Source: Phragmites australis (taxonomy: Eukaryota; Streptophyta; Magnoliopsida; Poales; Poaceae). Taken from it: a stretch of 64,000 bases of DNA. The first letter of the stretch is position 1, and every line of letters starts with the position of its first letter. Where the stretch lies: the NCBI RefSeq assembly GCF_958298935.1, contig NC_084931.1:20053334-20117333 (forward strand), written 5' to 3'. The notes under the pieces were generated by a model. The model saw only the letters and a list, made by a program, of their open reading frames with translations. It made no database searches and was not told the origin of the DNA. Positions 58,950 to 64,000 of the stretch are shown piece by piece. The position numbers were made by a program, and so were the translations under genes.

Positions 58950-59915
58950 TGTCGGTGTACCAAGTAAAGGGGTACCCTGACTAAACGGATCCACGAAGGG
59001 TACAAATGGTCAGAGGAACATCTCCTATAAAATCTAGTCAGTTGATGAGCTACCCCGACCGGTGCAAAGCAATCCAGCGACCACTCTCACCGCATCTTCA
59101 CACAAACCCACGACCAGCCCCCCTTGTCGCAGGATCTGATTGGACACTTGCCCGAACAATCCTCTTCACCAGGCACCAACCCCGATGGATAAGGTCGTGG
59201 GCGGTGCAGGGGGTGTGTCCCGTCCCGTAGCCTTTAAGGCTATGGTGTGAGACTCTATAGGCCGGCGCAGCGCCACACAACAGATGGGATGTTATCAGCC
59301 ATTCAGTAGAGGCAAGTGGGCGAGAACGGCGCGCAGAGGCAAGTGGACGAAGATGGCGCGCAGAGGCAAGTGGACGAAGACGGCGCACAGAGGCAAGTGG
59401 ACGAAGACGGCGCACAGAGGCAAGCAGACGGGGACGGTGCATGAGTGCACCGTTCTGTCCCGTCGCATTAAATGCAGCAGGATAAGGTTCTACACGCTGG
59501 GCAAAGACGGTGCACGGCTGCGCGATGTACAATGCTGTCAGAGCAAAGTTACATGCCCGGTACTCCGTAATGATGATCTGAGATAGATATTAGGATGAGC
59601 AGAGGCCATCTATATAGAACCGACATGTTAGTTCTCCCATTCCCTAGTATATAAAGGGATGAAGACCTTGTTGTAAAGACAGGGCAGATCAGTTCCAGCA
59701 ATCCTCTAGAACACCGTTGTAACCAAGTTAGATCTACTATAACATACAAAAGAACTAGGATGTAGGGTTGTTATCCTCCGAGAGACCCGAACCTGTATAA
59801 CCCCCGGTGTCCCAGAATCCTTCGTTTGCACGGATAGACACATTCTCTCCCTAAAACGCCGTTCACGCACCCACCAACACACCCCGAAATCACTGTCAGG
59901 GATTTACCCTCGACA
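58950..59915 (+). mobile_element. gypsy-type solo LTR inside the GRF gene
   Basis: Starts TGTCGGTGTACCAAGTAAAG and ends GATTTACCCTCGACA, 966 bp. Flanks GGTCC (58,945-58,949) and AGTCC (59,916-59,920) agree in four of five bases, and removing it makes the GRF gene exon continuous. TATA-like TATATAAAG at 59,648-59,656. No internal retroelement sequence is present. Confidence 0.8.
59302..59436. repeat. 27-bp minisatellite inside the solo LTR
   Basis: Units start at 59,329, 59,356, 59,383 and 59,410, preceded by a degenerate one. The unit begins GCGCGCAGAGGCAAGTGGAC. The period is a multiple of three, which explains long repeat-encoded open frames on both strands here; they are not genes. Confidence 0.9.
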
Positions 59916-60128
59916 AGTCCCGATGGTGAATGGATTGAGGAGGAAGAGGATAAAGGGAAAGACAAAAGGGTGATAGGACCACGCCGTCCAAGGAGAGCTA
60001 TGGAGGGTCAAGAGGCAGCGCCTAAGGCGGTGCAAATGGAGACAACGAAGGCACTTATTGCTAATTTGCCTTTGCTTATCCCGGACGACGATGATGATGA
60101 GTTGATCTCTAATGGGGTGGACGATTAG

Positions 60129-60436
60129 TATTATGGGTTTGTTGGCTGGGTATGTGGTTGCGTTGGACCTATCTATTATTTGTTAGGCGTAATGTTGTGA
60201 ACTATTTGGTGAGCTTAATGTGTAATCATCGATGATTGTACTATGTGAACCATATGTGAACCATATCGTCGATGATTTGTGAGCTTAATCTGTTATCCCC
60301 AGTTTGCATGACAAGTCTGATTGGTCAATGTGGCTAATTTGGTAGATTCCTAGAACGGTTCTTGTGCACTCCCTGCTATGCCTCGGCCACTACTTCTACT
60401 CCCTTAAGTAATCACCTTGGTCTGGTTAGTTGGTTC
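60129..60436. other. 3' flank of the GRF gene
   Basis: T/G-rich sequence without frame, with a repeated GTGAACCATAT word near 60,245-60,265. Likely 3' UTR. Confidence 0.4.
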
Positions 60437-61041
60437 CTCCGCGCCAATCAGCTTGGCGGAACAATAAGATCTCAGCGCCAAAAACTTTGGCACGGAACAA
60501 TGGAATCACCGTGCCAAAGTTCTTGGCGCGGAGAGATCCCCCGCACTGCCACCCACTAACTCTCTGTATCGTTGGCGCTGGATTGGTAATCACCCACGCC
60601 AAATACCTTGGCGCGGATAGGTCGCTCGTCAGCCCCCACCAAACTCTCTGTATCGTTGGCACTGGACTGGTCATAGCCCGCGCCAAATACTTTGGCGCGG
60701 ATAGGTCACCCGCCCAGGCCCCAACAAACTCTCTCTATTGTTGGCGCTAGACTGCTCATAACCCCCGCCAAATACTTTAGCGTAGATAGGTCACCTGCCT
60801 AGGCCCCACTGAACTCTCTGTATCATTGGAACTAGATTGCTCATAGCCCGCGCCAATACCTTTGGCGCAGGGCTGCTCATGTACAGTAGAACTTCCGCGC
60901 CAAATAATTTGGCATGGATTATTCACAGTCCAGTGGTAGCGATACAGAGAGTTTGGTGGGGGGTAGCTTGGTCGATATGTCCGCGCCATAGTATTTGGTG
61001 CGGAGCATCCGTAGGGCCACGCCAATTTCTTTGGTGCGGTA
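60437..61041. repeat. palindrome array with 84-85-bp tandem units between convergent genes
   Basis: About ten imperfect palindromes of the type CCGCGCCAAA / TTTGGCGCGG, at about 60,437, 60,471, 60,507, 60,591, 60,677, 60,762, 60,847, 60,894, 60,985 and 61,017. Four direct units, each starting AACTCTCTGTATC, begin at 60,558, 60,642, 60,727 and 60,812 (periods 84, 85, 85) and each carries one palindrome. A unit in inverted orientation follows (CGATACAGAGAGTT near 60,938-60,951). The array lies between the stop of the GRF gene (60,128) and that of the PMD gene (61,391). Confidence 0.85.
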
Positions 61042-61390
61042 TTCCTGTATTCTAGGCAAATCCTCACCAGTTTGCATTCGTGTCAAAGGCACATTCCGGG
61101 CACTTGTCACATAGAATTCTGGCAGCAGCAGCAGAGTCACAGACATAGTTTCTCAAGCTAACACATTGGATAGTTACATAGCTCATTGTTTTAACAGATT
61201 TCATACTGAATTCATACAGATTCAAGTCCATAGTTCATACATATCATATTGTTCATAAAGTTTTAACAGAGTTCATACATAGTCATATACAGAGTTCATA
61301 CAGAGACATACACATTCCGACAGGGTCATGCACACATACTTAATACATAGCCATAGTAACAGAGTCATACACATAGCACATGCATTTCAC
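61042..61390. repeat. degenerate GTTCATACA repeat downstream of the PMD gene
   Basis: Variants of AGTTCATACA(T/G)A recur roughly every 15-35 bp between 61,200 and 61,310. No gene. Confidence 0.5.
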
Positions 61391-63449
61391 CTATTGCCTG
61401 CGGCGGCATCCCAGAGCATGTGTACCAAGAGTGTACTTCTTGGGCTGCTTGTGACGACGCTCCCCTTGGATCATTAGAGACGGATCGATGTAACGGACAT
61501 GGGGCTTTCTGCGAGGACGTGTCTGCAACACCTGAGAGCCCGATGGTGCATTGGCAAGCTGGGATGGTCCTATTCCTCAGGGCCTTCTACATCTTGTTCC
61601 TCCTTGTCCTCTTCATCCTTGGACACATTGACGTCTCCCTCCTCCTCCTCGTACTCACTTGCCGCGGGTCCCTTGTGGTGTGAACCTCCCGAGGTGGCAG
61701 CACTTGCTGAATGGGAAGGACCTTGTGACCTTGACCTGCTGGCTGCTGGATGTGGGGGAAGGACAACATCATCGATGGGCCACAACATCCAAGATGGGCA
61801 TCCATCTTGCGGCACCTGGAACGCAAACGCTACAATCACGAAATGTATGGAGTGAGAACTACGAATAATGATCATAGAACACATGGTCAAAAACACGTGT
61901 TCGTTAACGTACCTCAATGAAATGCTTAAGAGTAATCGACTCGTTGGGAGCTCCAATGGGTGTCCCTAATACAAGCCTGGCCTCATTGACAGTACTAAGC
62001 AACTCATGTGCCTATTTACAAATTCACATGAAATATGTAATGTAGTTAACACAAAAAGTATGTAAGTGCAAATGAGACAATTAGTAAGCCTTACAACCCG
62101 GTCTGCAACTGGGGCGCCCTTTACTTCGGTTCCTTCATGAACTCCCCTGTCGAATTCATTGTTCACCTCATCATCGGACTCGTCCTCTAACATATCCGCC
62201 TGTGTCCATCTAGGCCTCAAGTGAACACGGTAGTTTGCATGATACCACTGAAGGTACCAGTTGAATTGTCCAATGTCGTGCTCAAGGGGCTGAATGACAT
62301 TGTTGGCTTCAAAGTGATGGAACTCATTGATGTAGCGTTGGTGCTCATGAAGCCAGTCTGTAATCTTCTTACACTTTTGCCTATCCATTCTGTCATGCAT
62401 ATATGGAGTTGTCAATACGATAAAGTAACATGGACAAAAGGGGGAGACATGAAAACATTAGACGTACTTGTGGTGGTCGATGCTAGTAGAGAATGGCTCC
62501 GATGGACAAGGTTTCCATCTCCCGAATTGCCTCATGACCCTATGTGGGAGGTGGTACTCGACCGCATAGAAGCAAATCAAGGGGCATCTCATCAACCACA
62601 AGTGCGAATCTCGCGTACATAAGATGTTCAAGTCCATCGCCTGCACTGCCTGAGATTGATATGGCGTCCATTCCACCTACAAGTGCGATCCAACCATTAG
62701 TGCCAAATAAACATCAAAATACCATAACCTACGATTCCCTTCTAAACCAACACTTACATGTCCAGGTTGTAGGTAGTCTAACTCATTTGTTTAGGACTTG
62801 TACAATATCTTCTTTCGGCCAACTGACACGGCAACTCTATCATATAGATAAGCTGTTGTGGGCTTCCTGTCGGCAACAGTAAACCTCCAATGCTTCTTCT
62901 CCACCCAAGCAGGCCTACCAACTGGAAGCCAAATCCACATCCACTTCTGAAGAAGGTACACACATCCAGCCAAACTAGAATTCACACTGCTTCACCGGCA
63001 TGCGTAGCACAGCTGTCGGTGCAGCCATGCCAGGGCTGATGATCCCCAGCTGTAAGTCCCTGCGACCTCTCAATCTCTGAGTAGTGGCAAAAAAACATCC
63101 AAGAAGCAACATTGCTGGCTAAATCCGGAAACAAAACATCCCAAACAAGTGTAGGACATACGCCCTCGCATACCGCTCAATAGTCTCCTCGTTGGCATCC
63201 ACATCCAAGTTCTGAAAGTTGTCCTCCAGCCACGTGAGAGCGACACCGGAGGTCTTCGACTCATGTGAGTCCTCGTCAGGGCGAAGACCAAGCAGCTCCT
63301 CCACCATATCCCGCCAACCACCTGAGGTCGTGCTCCACATGACCGGCTCACCGCTGATAGGAAGAGCTAACATCATGGCCACGTCCTCAAGCGTGATAGT
63401 CATCTCTCCACATGGCAGGTGAAAGGTGTGCGTCTCGACCATATCGGTA
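61391..63449 (-). pseudogene. PMD gene of the second MULE
   Basis: From right to left: the PMD start MVETHTFHLPCGEMTITLED, VAMMLALPISGEPV at 63,442-63,380; AYVLHLFGMF near 63,150; WIWLPVGRPAWVEKKHWRFT near 62,900; VMRQFGRWKPCPSEPF near 62,500; ITDWLHEHQRYINEFHHFEA near 62,360, followed by QWYHANYRVHLRPRW; a tail with an acidic run (ASEYEEEEGDVNVSKDEEDK) near 61,640; and the basic end RKPHVRYIDPSLMIQGE, RHKQPKKYTLGTHALGCRRR with TAG at 61,391-61,393. The pieces lie in different frames, as exons would, but some shifts have no splice sites, so it is probably decayed. The basic KKYT-type end is typical of grass PMD genes. Confidence 0.7.
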
Positions 63450-64000
63450 GGTTAAAGGTGTTGCTAGTCATCATACCTTATCGGCTTCCTTCCCTATAAA
63501 ATGTCCTAGCCCACTTATATTTTTCGGCCATATGATCTTCCAACCACTTACGAGGACCTTCATCAAGAAATACAACCAACTTCTTCAACTCCTCAAAGAA
63601 CAACTTCTTCTCCTCAAGCATGCAAATACGTCTGATATCCTCCGTATGACCCTTTGTAGCGCTGTGCCGGTGGAAGTTGGCTGCAAAGTGCCGCATGCAC
63701 CACCTATGGTGCACATTGCAATGACCAAGGATGTCCATCTCCATAGCATTCAGAACACCTTTGTACCTGTCGGATATGATACAAACTTCACGATGTGGCC
63801 CGATTACATTAATCCTAACTAAGTGCAGGAACCATGCCCAATTCTTGTTGTCCTTTTCCATTAGAACAAAAGCAAGAGGAAGCAGCTGATCCTCCCCATA
63901 TGCACCTATCACGGTCATCAAAGTGCCCTTGTATTTCCCCATCAAGAATGTGGCATCAACTGAGAGGATCGACCTGCAATGCCTGAACGCCTCCACACAC
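63450..64000 (-). pseudogene. MULE transposase core, truncated and running off the window
   Basis: An open frame from the right edge to 63,478 reads the transposase core: ILSVDATFLMGKYKGTLMTV (first catalytic Asp), LPLAFVLMEKDNKNWAWFLH, REVCIISDRYKGVLNAME (second Asp), then CNVHHRWCMRHFAANFHRH. It ends ARTFYREGSR with a stop, then GMMTSN, which normally continues into the rest of the enzyme. Instead it passes within a few codons into the PMD gene in another frame. So the third acidic residue region and the SWIM zinc finger are missing. The core itself is well preserved, unlike the first MULE. The N-terminus is outside the window. Confidence 0.8.

Larger units (their letters stand above)
58202..60128 (+). 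pseudogene. GRF-type zinc-finger gene of the second MULE, split by a solo LTR
   Basis: Exon 1 58,202-58,459 (MVTKFGACQIRNGLVFMQLY...), intron 58,460-58,538 (GTGAGT...TTACAG, 79 bp), exon 2 58,539-58,819, intron 58,820-58,905 (GTAAAA...TGCAG), exon 3 from 58,906. Joined across intron 1 the text CDCDKPAVVLQS, MYYMCRDYR, EWEMCYFFQWIDG has the C-x-C...C...C-x-FF-x-W-x-D pattern of GRF zinc fingers. A second, weaker one spans PLCNYGKRSML and GATCNFRDLLYGP. After an inserted LTR the frame continues DGEWIEEEEDKGKDKRV to the stop at 60,126-60,128, with an acidic end (IPDDDDDELISNGVDD). A one-base phase break with stop at 58,812-58,814 argues for a pseudogene. GRF fingers bind nucleic acid; the role in a MULE is unknown. 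Confidence 0.65.
57497..64000. mobile_element. second MULE/PMD element (left part)
   Basis: Contains a GRF-zinc-finger gene on the plus strand and a convergent PMD plus MULE-transposase gene on the minus strand, with palindrome arrays of one type near 57,585-57,769 and between the two genes at 60,437-61,041. The left end is placed at the TTTTTTTCCGTTTTGAC sequence near 57,497, by analogy with the first MULE, where simple terminal sequence precedes palindromes. The right end is outside the window. The left border is inference. Confidence 0.5.

Noticed and set aside
59284..59586. Repeat-rich basic protein frame
   Set aside because: It is the 27-bp minisatellite read in frame inside a solo LTR; frames are open on both strands for the same reason.
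5254..61041. Palindrome arrays considered as CRISPR
   Set aside because: Plant genome, no cas genes, spacers not of constant length, and the repeats are palindromes tied to MULE ends.

Overview
This looks like a transposon-dense stretch of a large monocot genome, almost certainly a grass and probably panicoid. The evidence is grass-type LTR retrotransposon LTRs, Mutator-like elements (MULEs) carrying a plant mobile domain (PMD), and a single-exon GC-rich gene of the NRR/NIMIN type. I found one ordinary intact host gene: an NRR-like protein at 4,055-4,576 on the minus strand. Nearly everything else is mobile DNA or gene fragments, much of it decayed by stops and frameshifts. Assignments are by eye from translated motifs and by aligning repeats inside the window; no database search was run.

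Layout. 1-2,870: minus-strand Ty3/gypsy gag-protease with a primer-binding-like site and probable LTR. 3,780-4,045: MITE-like inverted repeat. 4,055-4,576: NRR-like gene, with a 37-bp minisatellite upstream. 5,162-5,755: short element made of nested palindromes. 5,939-7,471: Angela/BARE-like Copia LTR, minus strand. 7,787-24,592: a MULE (transposase plus PMD gene, minus strand) whose two ends carry the same palindrome family, interrupted by a gypsy element at 9,965-18,163. 24,593-28,780: mostly unassigned DNA with a small MITE and a Pol III-like unit. 28,790-48,640: a Tat-type gypsy element broken by two nested stacks: a probable large solo LTR carrying a younger solo LTR (29,945-34,723), and a Copia solo LTR carrying a gag-only SIRE/Maximus-like Copia element (38,081-45,934). 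48,641-54,859: further LTR material. 55,193-55,802: hAT-like MITE with a perfect 8-bp target duplication. 56,002-56,796: GRAS fragment joined to a RED/SMU2-like C-terminus. 57,497 to the right edge: a second MULE with a spliced GRF-zinc-finger gene (+ strand, split by a solo LTR), a dense palindrome array, and a convergent PMD/transposase gene running off the window.

How the pieces relate. The most unusual structure is the repeated use of arrays of short (about 24-28 bp) imperfect palindromes in the MULEs. One family has half-site TATTCGGCAC and occurs in three places; another has core CGCGCCA/TGGCGCG and occurs in two. They sit at element ends or just beyond the PMD gene stop. A third, unrelated palindrome family sits in the LTRs of the SIRE-like element. 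These could be binding sites for transposases or host factors, or sources of hairpin RNA; that is inference. Several insertions can be ordered in time, because target duplications fall inside recognisable coding sequence.
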